DNA of 19,986 nucleotides from an uncultured Ruminococcus sp. (GCA_902773245.1 CACYDY010000103.1:1-19986); one strand, 5' to 3'; numbered from the stretch's first letter, positions 8,707 to 16,222 are shown. The notes: generated by a model not told the origin, from the sequence alone. Numbers and translations: made by a program.

Positions 8707-8862
8707 AATAACACACCTCTCTGATTTTTATTTGCAGCCGCATTTTTATGCACTCAAGCCGTTTCCCGGCAGATCGGATCTCCACAAAAACAGCGGCTGA
8801 CCTATACAACGGCACGACATTAGCAAACACACAAAAACGTCACACCGTCGGAATATAAACAC

Positions 8863-8877
8863 AACTCCAAAGGAGTT
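8863..8877 (-). terminator. Short hairpin after recJ, at most a weak terminator
   Basis: AACTCC-TTT-GGAGTT starts a few bases after the recJ stop on the minus strand and is followed by GUGUUUAUAU rather than a true U-tract. It may only slow transcription or stabilise a 3' end. The remainder of the 175-bp gap to relA shows no convincing promoter. Confidence 0.3.
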
Positions 8878-8881
8878 ATAA

Positions 8882-10924
8882 TTATACCAGCTTTGTCAAA
8901 ATCGGAGCCGAAAGTATGTTCACCTTCGGAGGATTTTCAATCATTTTAATATTCATCTTTACCGGAGTGGAGTTTATTTCAACAAGCCCCAGCTGCTTCA
9001 TTGCTTCCAACACAAGCATCAGCTTTCCTAAACTTATATTCTGATCGCTTAATCTATAATACAACACATCGGGCAAATACTCAAACCCGTTATGACTCTT
9101 TAAAAACCTATACACAACCGCAAAATCATCTCTTGTAACCGCAAGCTCCGACCGCATTTGATCGGTCAGATCCACACCTGCCATGTAGTCGTCACATACC
9201 CGTTTGCTTTCAAGCAGCCTTTCATAATCGACCTTGGAAAAACAGATGTCCTTTCCGTAAAGATTTAGCTCCCTGTTTCCGTTAAATTCATTGACACCGA
9301 GAGTTACGGCAGCATTGATCATATCGCCTGTTTCATAAGGAAACTCCTCGGGGGTAACGCCAAAAAACAGTATGGGTATCTCGGGCGAATTTTTTGAAAC
9401 GAATATTTTTATATGCTTACCGCCTGAAAGCGGTACAATTCTTTTTAGTTCCACATCGAACAAACCGAACAGCGGACTGGGATTGTCCGTTCCGAACGGC
9501 TCCAGACAAGGCAGACTCAAAGCCATGTCGATATTAAGCTTTGCAGGATTCAGCGCGCATGAAATTCTGAGAGTGGGAAAATACTTCTCTTCGAGCATAT
9601 AAGCATACTCGTTCATTTTTTCCCTGAATTCGGGGATATTGAACTCGGGCAGAGAGAGTCCTGCCGCCATGGGGTGTCCCCCAAAGACTGTCAGAAGATC
9701 CTTGCAGTATGCTATCGCATCACACAATGCGTATCCCTCGATACTTCTTCCCGAGCCTTTTCCGACGCCGTTTGAGCAGGATATTACGACCGCAGGCTTT
9801 CCGTAGAGATCTTTGAGTCTTGCGGCGGCAATTCCGATCACTCCGGGGTGCCAGTCTTTTCCGTCCACTATCAGAATACGTCTGTTTTTTATGTCGGGAT
9901 CGGATTCTATTCTTTTCACTGCTTGTGAAAGAATTTCTGTTTCAAGCTCTTTTCTTGCGTCGTTTTCTTCCATCAGCTCATCGGCACGGATCCGGGCATG
10001 GGAAAAATCTTCCGTCAAAAATAATTCCACCGCTCTGTTTGCACTTCCCAAACGGCCGCAGGCGTTTATTTTCGGTGCAATGTTAAACGCAACGGAAGTA
10101 GAGCTTATGTATTTTTCCGAAAGTCCAAGCTTTTCACGAAGAGCCGCAAGCCCCGGTCGGGTATCGTTGTTCAATCGTTTCAGACCTTCTCTGACAAGCA
10201 TTCTGTTTTCGCCCGTCAGACTCACAACGTCAGCGATCGTTCCCAATGCGCACAGGTCGGAATACAGATCAAGAAGCTCCTCAACAGACAGACCGTCCTT
10301 TTCAAGAGCCATTATAAGCTTGAAAACAACTCCGACTCCCGAAAACTCCTTGTAGGGACTGCCGTCATCGCTGCGGTGAGGATTAAGAATTGCCTTTGCA
10401 TTCGGCATCTTCTCGGGAACGGCATGATGATCGGTCACGATCACGTCCATTCCGAGCGAATTTGCGAGTTCGACCTCTTTGTATGCGGAAATGCCGTTAT
10501 CAACGGTAATGATCAGATCGGTATCCATTGATCTGAGTTTTTCCACAGCGCCGACATTAAGTCCGTAGCCCTCGGTTTCACGATCGGGTATGTAATAAAA
10601 AACATCTGCGCCTACGCTTTCAAGATATGAAAACAAAACTGCCGAAGAAGTCACCCCGTCTGCATCGTAATCACCGTAGACGCAGATCTTTTCACTATCA
10701 TTAAGCGCCCGGTCTATTCTGTCTACAGCCTTTTCCATATCCTTGATAAGAAAAGGATCGGAAAAATTCGGCGCCTCGGACAAAAATTCAAGGATCTCGC
10801 TGTCGTCCTCAAAATTCTTCCCCTCAAGCAGCACCGCAGGAAGAGAAGCGACTCCATATTTTTTCATGATATAAGCGGCTCTTTCTCGGTTTACTTTATT
10901 CACTTCCCATTTTTTTATATTCAT
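8882..10924 (-). CDS. recJ: Single-stranded-DNA-specific exonuclease RecJ
   Basis: 5'-3' exonuclease on single-stranded DNA acting in recombination and mismatch/base excision repair. DHH-family motifs are intact: GDYDADG (Asp85, Asp87, Asp89), the VDNG aspartate at 142, TDHH (165-167), NACGRLG near 290, and the DHHA1 block with GKGSGRS and FGGHPMAAG. The part from about residue 450 corresponds to the OB-fold region, and about 110 residues follow it as a C-terminal extension. At 680 residues it is longer than the 580-residue Gram-negative form and shorter than the 786 of B. subtilis. ATG start with AAGGAG 9 nt upstream, and a sigma-A promoter ahead; it appears to head the operon that runs to the nucleoside kinase. 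Confidence 0.96.
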   Translation of the reverse strand: MNIKKWEVNKVNRERAAYIMKKYGVASLPAVLLEGKNFEDDSEILEFLSEAPNFSDPFLIKDMEKAVDRIDRALNDSEKICVYGDYDADGVTSSAVLFSYLESVGADVFYYIPDRETEGYGLNVGAVEKLRSMDTDLIITVDNGISAYKEVELANSLGMDVIVTDHHAVPEKMPNAKAILNPHRSDDGSPYKEFSGVGVVFKLIMALEKDGLSVEELLDLYSDLCALGTIADVVSLTGENRMLVREGLKRLNNDTRPGLAALREKLGLSEKYISSTSVAFNIAPKINACGRLGSANRAVELFLTEDFSHARIRADELMEENDARKELETEILSQAVKRIESDPDIKNRRILIVDGKDWHPGVIGIAAARLKDLYGKPAVVISCSNGVGKGSGRSIEGYALCDAIAYCKDLLTVFGGHPMAAGLSLPEFNIPEFREKMNEYAYMLEEKYFPTLRISCALNPAKLNIDMALSLPCLEPFGTDNPSPLFGLFDVELKRIVPLSGGKHIKIFVSKNSPEIPILFFGVTPEEFPYETGDMINAAVTLGVNEFNGNRELNLYGKDICFSKVDYERLLESKRVCDDYMAGVDLTDQMRSELAVTRDDFAVVYRFLKSHNGFEYLPDVLYYRLSDQNISLGKLMLVLEAMKQLGLVEINSTPVKMNIKMIENPPKVNILSAPILTKLV

Positions 10925-10980
10925 AATGAACCGCTCCTTTTTATTTCATACAATTATCATCAAATTATATATATTCAATT

Positions 10981-11009
10981 ATTTTAGCACATTTTTTTGT
11001 AAATATCAA
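10981..11009 (-). promoter_or_regulatory. Sigma-A promoter of recJ operon
   Basis: Minus strand: TTGATA (11004-11009), 17-bp spacer, TAAAAT (10981-10986) with an extended TG one base ahead (TGCTAAAAT). It leaves a leader of about 50 nt before the recJ ATG. Confidence 0.65.
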
Positions 11010-11020
11010 TGCTTTTTCAG

Positions 11021-11063
11021 AAAAAAAGCAAAAAACTTCCATCTTTTTCAGGTGGAAGTTTTT
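11021..11063 (-). terminator. Rho-independent terminator of cdaA-ybbR
   Basis: Perfect 11-bp arms (AAAAACTTCCA, 11031-11041; TGGAAGTTTTT, 11053-11063) with an 11-nt loop, followed on the minus strand by U6-GC-U7. It lies right after the ybbR stop and separates this operon from the recJ promoter. Confidence 0.9.
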
Positions 11064-11073
11064 GGGATTTATC

Positions 11074-12435
11074 TTATTGATCGTTGTCGGTCGATTTGAC
11101 ACCGCTTTCCGCTGCCGAGGACACCGCAGATGTGAGTGTCGACGATACCTCGGAAGCTTCCTTTACGGTGACATTCATCGTATACGTACCAAACACCCAG
11201 CAATCCGTAGCTTTGTTGATATACACCTGAACAGGCATATCGGTAGTCCCGCTTTTCGCATCGCTCAGATCTATCACAGTAGAAACCTCCGATGCTTTCA
11301 AATTGGAAATAGAGGTCTGAGGTCCAACAACTCTGACAACTATATTGCGGTATGTGGAATATTCTGCCGCAAAGCCGCTCGGAGTGTTAATAAAATCAAA
11401 ATCGTTGACCACAAAAGATTTCGTTGAATAATTTGTAAAATCAAACTTGACGTTTGCTTTTTCTATACTATTGAAATTTTTAACACCCTCGGGCATGACA
11501 AGCTCAAACGACATTGCCGAAGCCCCGTATGACAGGCTGTTAAAATCAAGCGTTCCTATCGAAATATATTCAACGGAATCGATAACGTCTGCCGCCGCCG
11601 CAATTTCAAGCTCCGATGGTTCGATCGTTATAAATCCGTCCGCAGAGAACTCCGACGGCGCATGGCTGTAATCAAGCTTGAGCGGTACAGTCTTTTTCAT
11701 AAGAACCGGTATGGTAACGTCAACAGTGACAGGATCGACTACAAGAGAATCGTCAGTTATCTCGTTCCCCTGAGCGTCGACAAGCTGCACCGAAAGCTTT
11801 TCAAGCACGGTAGTTTCGACAAGCTCGCCCTCAAGCTCCGCCGAAACAATAGCCTTGTCCACCTTTGAAACGCTTTGCTCGGGACCTGTGACCACAACCG
11901 TTTTCTGAGAAAGCGACGGACTACCCATATAGTATTCCTCACCCGAGGTTGCGTTTATTTTGGAAGTGTCGATCTGCAGTTCTTTGGAAATAGTTCTGTC
12001 AACGACCACTACTACTTCGGAAGGTTCGACCGAAGTTATGTCATAATTGTTCTTAATACCAAGCTGCCTTGCCATCAGCGATACATTATAAGTTCCGCTG
12101 GTCACAATATTTCCCAAATTCGAACCATAAACCTGAATGTCCGACGGAGTGAGCGACCCCACGGTAACACTGTTTCCCTTTACGCTGACGCTTGCGGTAA
12201 ATTCATCGAGAGGAACTCCGTCAATACTGACAACGGAAAGATTGTCCGTTTCGGCATCGTCGGAAAGCTCCATCGTAGGAAAGATCCCCGAAACACGATA
12301 TGTCACGCTTTCGCCGCTGCCCGCCGAAACGGCAGTCCACATGAAAAAAGAAATTATCATGGACAAAGCCAAAAGAAATTTATCGTTGTTAAAAAGAGAA
12401 TTGAGAGTTCTTCTTTTTGTCTTTTTACTGCTCAT
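11074..12435 (-). CDS. cdaR: YbbR-domain protein, CdaA regulator CdaR
   Basis: Membrane-anchored extracytoplasmic protein that binds and regulates the diadenylate cyclase CdaA. The 453-residue translation has a short basic N-terminus (SSKKTKRR), one membrane segment at about residues 19-38 (FLLALSMIISFFMWTAVSAG), then a beta-rich extracellular part made of repeated YbbR modules; phrases such as VVVTGPEQSVSKV and VRVVGPQTSISNL mark two of perhaps four repeats. The ATG at 12435 has AAGGAG 7-8 nt upstream, lying inside the end of cdaA; the genes overlap by 11 nt, so translation is coupled. A strong terminator follows. A glmM gene, often third in this operon, is not present here. Confidence 0.9.
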   Translation of the reverse strand: MSSKKTKRRTLNSLFNNDKFLLALSMIISFFMWTAVSAGSGESVTYRVSGIFPTMELSDDAETDNLSVVSIDGVPLDEFTASVSVKGNSVTVGSLTPSDIQVYGSNLGNIVTSGTYNVSLMARQLGIKNNYDITSVEPSEVVVVVDRTISKELQIDTSKINATSGEEYYMGSPSLSQKTVVVTGPEQSVSKVDKAIVSAELEGELVETTVLEKLSVQLVDAQGNEITDDSLVVDPVTVDVTIPVLMKKTVPLKLDYSHAPSEFSADGFITIEPSELEIAAAADVIDSVEYISIGTLDFNSLSYGASAMSFELVMPEGVKNFNSIEKANVKFDFTNYSTKSFVVNDFDFINTPSGFAAEYSTYRNIVVRVVGPQTSISNLKASEVSTVIDLSDAKSGTTDMPVQVYINKATDCWVFGTYTMNVTVKEASEVSSTLTSAVSSAAESGVKSTDNDQ

Positions 12436-13315
12436 TTTTCTTCTCCTTTCTTCCTCCCGAGAATAAAGAGAATTTTTCGGAAACCTCAGCCTCTTCCGTT
12501 ATAAGCAGCTTGTTAAGCTCATTGTTCAGCGATTCCCTGGTGTAATCTCTGGTCAGCTCGCCGTTGAGTGCGATAGATATCGAACCCGTTTCCTCCGAAA
12601 CCACAACGATGACTGCGTCGGATTCCTCACTCATTCCGAGTGCGGCACGATGACGTGTGCCGAGATTGTCGTCAACATTCTCGTTTTTGGTCAGCGGCAG
12701 AATACAGCCGGCAGCATATATCTTGCCGTCACGAACTATCATTGCGCCGTCATGCAGAGGCGCTTTGTTGAAGAAAATGTTTCCTATCATCATTACTGAC
12801 GGTGCGGCGTTGATGATCGTTCCCGTATATGCAATGTCACCAAGACGTGTTCTTCTTTCAAAAACGATCAGCGCACCGGTCTTTTTTGAATGAAGCTGCA
12901 TTACAGCGTCTACGAACACCGAAATGGTCTTTTTCTGTCTGAGAATAAGCTCTTCGTTTGACGTATTGTCAAAAAAGACGTTTTTCAGCTTGCGATAGGT
13001 ATAGTTGCTTCTTCCGAGCTGTTCCAGAACCTTTCGCATCTCGGGCTGAAAAACTATGAACAAAACCAAAACGGCAAACTCGAAAAACCTGTTAAGCATA
13101 GCCGTCATCATTGTCAGCTTGAAGATATAAGCAACTCCATAAAGAACGAGAAGAATAAAAATTCCCTTGACAAGCTGCACTGCCCGGGTTTCTTTGACAA
13201 GCTTTATCAGGTAGTATATTATAAGTCCTATTGCAATAATGTCGACAGCATCTTTAAACTGAAACGTTCGCATTATGGCAAAAAAGTTTTGAACAAATTC
13301 ATTAAAAGTTCCCAT
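12425..13315 (-). CDS. cdaA: Diadenylate cyclase CdaA
   Basis: Makes c-di-AMP from two ATP; c-di-AMP controls potassium, osmolyte and cell wall homeostasis. Three membrane segments at about residues 22-40, 46-65 and 71-90 are followed by a DAC (DisA_N) domain with the signature DGA (189-191, in PLHDGAMIV) and RHR (221-223, in GTRHRAALG). I start at the ATG at 13315, with AAGGA 11 nt upstream, giving 296 residues, near the family norm of about 275-290. The frame stays open for a further 48 codons upstream to 13459, but that stretch has no membrane or DAC features and is better read as leader RNA. Cotranscribed with ybbR/cdaR. Confidence 0.93.
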   Translation of the reverse strand: MGTFNEFVQNFFAIMRTFQFKDAVDIIAIGLIIYYLIKLVKETRAVQLVKGIFILLVLYGVAYIFKLTMMTAMLNRFFEFAVLVLFIVFQPEMRKVLEQLGRSNYTYRKLKNVFFDNTSNEELILRQKKTISVFVDAVMQLHSKKTGALIVFERRTRLGDIAYTGTIINAAPSVMMIGNIFFNKAPLHDGAMIVRDGKIYAAGCILPLTKNENVDDNLGTRHRAALGMSEESDAVIVVVSEETGSISIALNGELTRDYTRESLNNELNKLLITEEAEVSEKFSLFSGGRKEKKNEQ

Positions 13316-13500
13316 ACTATAAAAATCCTTCGACGATAAGTCAAAGAAAGCTCCGGTCTGCCAAAGCCGTTTCAAACAGACAAAACCCGACAGATGATCC
13401 AAAGCAGCCACGCATAAAACACGCTTTGAATCCCAATCATCGGAGTGTGTATCCGACAAAACCGGCGCTTTCTTTATATTACTAACAAAAATTTAAACCA
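13316..13500 (-). other. Long 5' leader of cdaA, function unknown
   Basis: Between the promoter at 13508-13535 and the cdaA ATG lie about 185 nt without a ribosome binding site for another gene. The RNA could form small hairpins (TCGGA-7 nt-TCCGA near 13440-13456; GTCTG/CAGAC near 13354-13383) and repeats the motif GGTTTTGTC twice. It resembles no riboswitch I recognise. It may also hold an in-frame N-terminal extension of CdaA, which I consider less likely. Confidence 0.4.
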
Positions 13501-13507
13501 CAATAAT

Positions 13508-13535
13508 ATTTTACCACAAAATTTAATATATGCAA
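13508..13535 (-). promoter_or_regulatory. Sigma-A promoter of cdaA-cdaR
   Basis: Minus strand: TTGCAT (13530-13535), 16-bp spacer, TAAAAT (13508-13513) with an extended TG (TGGTAAAAT). The gap between this and the desulfurase stop at 13626 holds a bulged ACGA-CGCA/TGCG-TCGT stem and a U6 stretch, a possible weak end for the upstream transcript. Confidence 0.55.
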
Positions 13536-13625
13536 CCTTTTTTTGAAATCATGCACAACTTTTTTAAAAAATATCGGCACCAAAACATTCATTGATCAAA
13601 CGACGCATCCTGCGGTCGTCACCGA

Positions 13626-14762
13626 TCAGATTTTTTTCAGGCTTGCTGCAAGAACATTCATTTCGCTGATTGTGTTGAAATACGACGGAGCGATCCTTAC
13701 TGCGCCCGTTTCCTCGGTTGAATGGTGCAGATGAGCAAGCGGCGAGCAATGCAGACCCGCTCTCACAAAAATCGAGAATCTCCTGTTGAGAACAGCGGCA
13801 ACCTCTTCACTGTCGTGATTTTTTACGTTGAATGAAAGGACTCCGCCCGAATTATAAACATTCGGACGAGGTGTATAAAGAATTATATTCTTGTTTTTCT
13901 CAAGTCTGTCGTAAAGATGAGCAAGAAGATTAATTTCGTGGGCATGAATTTTTTCGCATGAAACCGATCTCACAAAATCTATCCCTGCTCCGAGCCCTGC
14001 AATACCGCTCAGATTCGGAGTTCCGCTTTCGAATTTGTCGGGAGAAGTTCCGGGCTGTTCAAACAGTGCGGAATTGCTCCCCGTGCCCCCTTCGATGAGC
14101 GTTTCGAGATCGTCATGGTGCTTGGTGATCAGAATTCCCGTTCCCATGGGGCCGTAAAGCCCCTTATGACCGGGCATACAAATATAGTCAAAATTACTTT
14201 CGTCGAGGTCGATCCCCAGAACACCTGCACTTTGCGCCGCATCTATAAGAACGGGAATAGAATACTGATGGCACATTGCGGTAATTCTTTCAACGGGAAG
14301 CCGTGTTCCCCACACATTTGAAACGTGTGTGCATACTACAAGCCGTGTATTCTCCTGCAGTGCGTTTCTGAAATTCTCAAGAGTTTCGTCGCTGCTAACA
14401 TCGGAAACTCTTGCGACCGAGTAGGATATCTTCTTTTTTTTGAGAGCATAAAGCGGCCGCATTACCGCATTATGCTCCATGTCGGAAACAACAACGTGAT
14501 CACCCGGTTTGAGAAGCCCTTTCAGTACAATATTGATCGAATGAGTGCAGCCGGAAGTAAATATCACATTTTCGGCGTCTTTCTCACCGAAAAAATCTGC
14601 TGTTTTGCTGCGGGATTTATATATTATCTCCGAAGCCCTGACCGCAAGATCATGCCCACCCCGACCGGGGTTTGCGCCGTAATTGGAAATGGAATTAACC
14701 ACTGCATTTCTGACGCTCATCGGCTTTGGAAAGGTAGTCGCTGCGTTGTCCAAATATATCAT
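13626..14762 (-). CDS. Class V aminotransferase-fold PLP enzyme, cysteine desulfurase-like
   Basis: PLP-dependent enzyme of the NifS/Csd fold that probably takes sulfur (or selenium) from cysteine (selenocysteine). Visible: N-terminal YLDNAATTFPKP, PLP contacts in the IDAAQ block (Asp174, Gln177), the Schiff-base lysine in MPGHKGLYG (Lys200), and a cysteine at the persulfide position in GLHCSPLAH (Cys339). Length 378 residues matches the free-standing desulfurase-like family of Firmicutes. GGGGAGG lies 7 nt ahead of the ATG. The start overlaps the stop of the Se/S-carrier-like gene by 4 nt (ATGA), so the pair is coupled. The gene ends at an A7 tract; a one-base shift there would add 23 residues (see findings). 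Physiological acceptor unknown. Confidence 0.85.
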   Translation of the reverse strand: MIYLDNAATTFPKPMSVRNAVVNSISNYGANPGRGGHDLAVRASEIIYKSRSKTADFFGEKDAENVIFTSGCTHSINIVLKGLLKPGDHVVVSDMEHNAVMRPLYALKKKKISYSVARVSDVSSDETLENFRNALQENTRLVVCTHVSNVWGTRLPVERITAMCHQYSIPVLIDAAQSAGVLGIDLDESNFDYICMPGHKGLYGPMGTGILITKHHDDLETLIEGGTGSNSALFEQPGTSPDKFESGTPNLSGIAGLGAGIDFVRSVSCEKIHAHEINLLAHLYDRLEKNKNIILYTPRPNVYNSGGVLSFNVKNHDSEEVAAVLNRRFSIFVRAGLHCSPLAHLHHSTEETGAVRIAPSYFNTISEMNVLAASLKKI

Positions 14763-14992
14763 AAACCGTCCTCCCCGCCTGCGATCCCGACTGTTTTTAT
14801 GCCGGAATTTCTGATCACAGCGACAGCCTTTGAAAAATTATTCGGAACAAAAAGACTGTAGCCGCAGCCTGCTTTTGCAAGCCTTTTGGGAGTTCTGACG
14901 ATCTCGCTCCTTATTCCGTTTTTTTGCAAAACCTCTCTTGCTTTCATAGCGCTTGTTATTGAAACCATCATTATCAGATTTTTCTTTTCCAA
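14759..14992 (-). CDS. Small Se/S-carrier-like protein (DUF3343)
   Basis: A 77-residue protein matching the DUF3343/Se-S carrier family: an N-terminal SITSAMKAREVLQKNGI helix, a short strand with VRTPKRL, then the family cysteine in AGCGYSL (about residue 43), and a C-terminal VGIAGG. The family is thought to carry sulfur or selenium as a persulfide/perselenide and is often next to cysteine desulfurases, as here. The start is the TTG at 14992, with GAGGTGA placed 6 nt ahead; the in-frame GTG at 15001 is part of that ribosome binding site. A perfect 11-bp hairpin (15010-15035) lies just upstream. No selD, selA or yedF is seen in this window, so the selenium link is not supported locally. Confidence 0.8.
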   Translation of the reverse strand: MEKKNLIMMVSITSAMKAREVLQKNGIRSEIVRTPKRLAKAGCGYSLFVPNNFSKAVAVIRNSGIKTVGIAGGEDGL

Positions 14993-15009
14993 AATTATCA
15001 CCTCAGTTC

Positions 15010-15035
15010 TAATAAAGAAAACCCTTTCTTTATTA
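15010..15035. promoter_or_regulatory. Perfect 11-bp palindrome ahead of the Se/S-carrier gene
   Basis: TAATAAAGAAA (15010-15020) and TTTCTTTATTA (15025-15035) are perfect inverted copies around a 4-nt loop. On the minus strand the hairpin ends 6-7 nt before the GAGGTGA ribosome binding site, and a CATATTAT -10-like stretch lies just upstream (about 15041-15048). It could be a repressor site near the transcription start or an RNA hairpin affecting translation. The following 15036-15157 shows nothing further that I can name. Confidence 0.55.
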
Positions 15036-15157
15036 CTGCCATAATATGCCGAAACGATGGCAAAAGTGTTGAAAATCGCCTTGCGACAAAAATTCTTCCG
15101 CTATTTTCCTATGCAAAAATTCAGGTAAAATTATTTCCGATATATTTTCGATTAATA

Positions 15158-15186
15158 TTGAATAAAAAAACTGCATGTGGTATAAT
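15158..15186 (+). promoter_or_regulatory. Sigma-A promoter of the VWA gene
   Basis: TTGAAT (15158-15163), 17-bp spacer, perfect TATAAT (15181-15186) with the extended TG (TGGTATAAT). Predicted start of transcription near 15193, at the left edge of a palindrome. Confidence 0.8.
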
Positions 15187-15191
15187 GAGCA

Positions 15192-15222
15192 TATAATTTT
15201 ATGATTTAGGCATAAAATTATA
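15192..15222. promoter_or_regulatory. 12-bp palindrome at the VWA transcription start
   Basis: TATAATTTTATG (15192-15203) and CATAAAATTATA (15211-15222) are perfect inverted copies with a 7-nt loop. The left arm starts at the predicted +1, a classic place for a repressor operator; as RNA it would form a 5'-terminal hairpin that could protect the message. Confidence 0.6.
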
Positions 15223-15271
15223 GTTAATTTATCAAACGACTATTTTGTCCGTTCATTAAGGGAGGTTTTTT

Positions 15272-16042
15272 ATGGGATTTTTCGATAATTTTAATAAAAA
15301 CAAGCCGTCCGCTTCCGGCTCAAACAATTTAAACAAGTCACCCGTCAGTCTTACAAAAAACGAAGAGCTGAACAAAAAGATTTCACTCAGAAAAGAAATT
15401 GTTCTCGACGAGGTGAAACGAAACAACATCACGGCAAACGTTGCGAGGGTTGTCTTTGTTCTTGATCATTCGGGTTCGATGAGAACAATGTACAAGGACG
15501 GTACGGTTCAGAACGTTCTTGAAAGAATATTTCCGATGGCGATGTGCTTCGATGACAATGCAGAGCTGGAGTTTTTCTGGTTTGACAATCTATACAAAGA
15601 GTTTGAGCCTGTCACCTATCAAAATCTTGACGGTTATGTACAGAAGGTCATTCTTTCCCAAAACGATCACTTCGGAACGACCTGCTATGCGCCTGTTATG
15701 TCTGCCATTTTACACAAATACGGCAAAAAGGGTAAAACGGGTATTCCCACATTTGTTATTTTCATCACTGACGGAGCAAATTCCGACAAAGCGGCTGCGA
15801 AAGAGGTACTGACAGTTGCTTCACACTACAATATTTTCTGGAAATTCGTCGGTATCGGAAAAGAAAAGTTTGAATTTCTCGAAAAACTCGACAACCTTAC
15901 GGGAAGACTGATCGACAACGCTAATTTTATCAGCGTCAATAATTTGTCCCAGATCACAGATCAGCAGCTTTATGCATTGCTTCTTGAGGAATATGCCGAT
16001 TGGCTTGCTCTTTGCCGTTCACATGGCATTCCGGTCGAATGA
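15272..16042 (+). CDS. von Willebrand factor A domain protein, TerF-like
   Basis: A 256-residue cytoplasmic protein: a Ser/Asn/Lys-rich N-terminal tail of about 45 residues, then one VWA domain. The MIDAS metal site is complete: DHSGS (Asp65, Ser67, Ser69), the threonine in FGTTCYAP (Thr136/137) and ITDGAN (Asp167). The form, with a C-terminal FVGIGKEKFEFLEKLD segment, is that of VWA domains found in TerF/TerY-like tellurite and stress proteins, which are thought to act in metal-linked stress complexes. No TerD, TerC or kinase/phosphatase partner is nearby, so it is an orphan. GGGAGG 6 nt before the ATG; strong promoter with palindrome. No clear terminator before the tRNA promoter. Confidence 0.85.
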   Translation: MGFFDNFNKNKPSASGSNNLNKSPVSLTKNEELNKKISLRKEIVLDEVKRNNITANVARVVFVLDHSGSMRTMYKDGTVQNVLERIFPMAMCFDDNAELEFFWFDNLYKEFEPVTYQNLDGYVQKVILSQNDHFGTTCYAPVMSAILHKYGKKGKTGIPTFVIFITDGANSDKAAAKEVLTVASHYNIFWKFVGIGKEKFEFLEKLDNLTGRLIDNANFISVNNLSQITDQQLYALLLEEYADWLALCRSHGIPVE

Positions 16043-16092
16043 CGATATTCTATGTTTTTTGAAAATGTTACAAAATTGTAATAATAAAACTC

Positions 16093-16121
16093 TTGCTTTT
16101 TTGTTCACGGTATGATATAAT
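16093..16121 (+). promoter_or_regulatory. Sigma-A promoter of tRNA-Pro
   Basis: TTGCTT (16093-16098), 17-bp spacer, perfect TATAAT (16116-16121). Transcription would start near 16128, about 17 nt before the mature tRNA 5' end. Confidence 0.75.
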
Positions 16122-16144
16122 CTTACTTGTGATTGAGAAAGCAC

Positions 16145-16218
16145 CCGGGTGTGGCGCAGTTTGGTAGCGCGCTTGAATGGGGTTCAAGAGGCCGCTGGTT
16201 CGACTCCAGTCACTCGGA
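16145..16218 (+). tRNA. tRNA-Pro (anticodon GGG)
   Basis: Full cloverleaf of 74 nt: acceptor CCGGGTG/CACTCGG (16145-16151 with 16211-16217, one G-U pair), discriminator A73, D-stem GCGC/GCGC, anticodon stem CTTGA/TCAAG with loop ATGGGGT (anticodon GGG, G37 as expected for tRNA-Pro), T-arm GCTGG-TTCGACT-CCAGT. CCA is not encoded. It has its own promoter and terminator. It reads CCC and CCU. Confidence 0.95.
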
Positions 16219-16222
16219 CTTG

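Noticed and set aside
7672..8724. Plus-strand open frames of 153 and 183 codons opposite relA
   Set aside because: Shadows of relA codon bias; translations are low in protein-like character and lack ribosome binding sites.
9813..10355. 180-codon plus-strand frame opposite recJ
   Set aside because: Serine/phenylalanine-rich antisense shadow of recJ with no recognisable domain.
11875..12504. 209-codon plus-strand frame opposite ybbR/cdaR and the end of cdaA
   Set aside because: Lies antisense to two well-supported overlapping genes; no initiation signal and no domain.
13316..13459. 48-codon N-terminal extension of CdaA
   Set aside because: Open but lacks family similarity; the ATG at 13315 has a usable ribosome binding site and gives a length close to the family norm. 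Kept only as an alternative.
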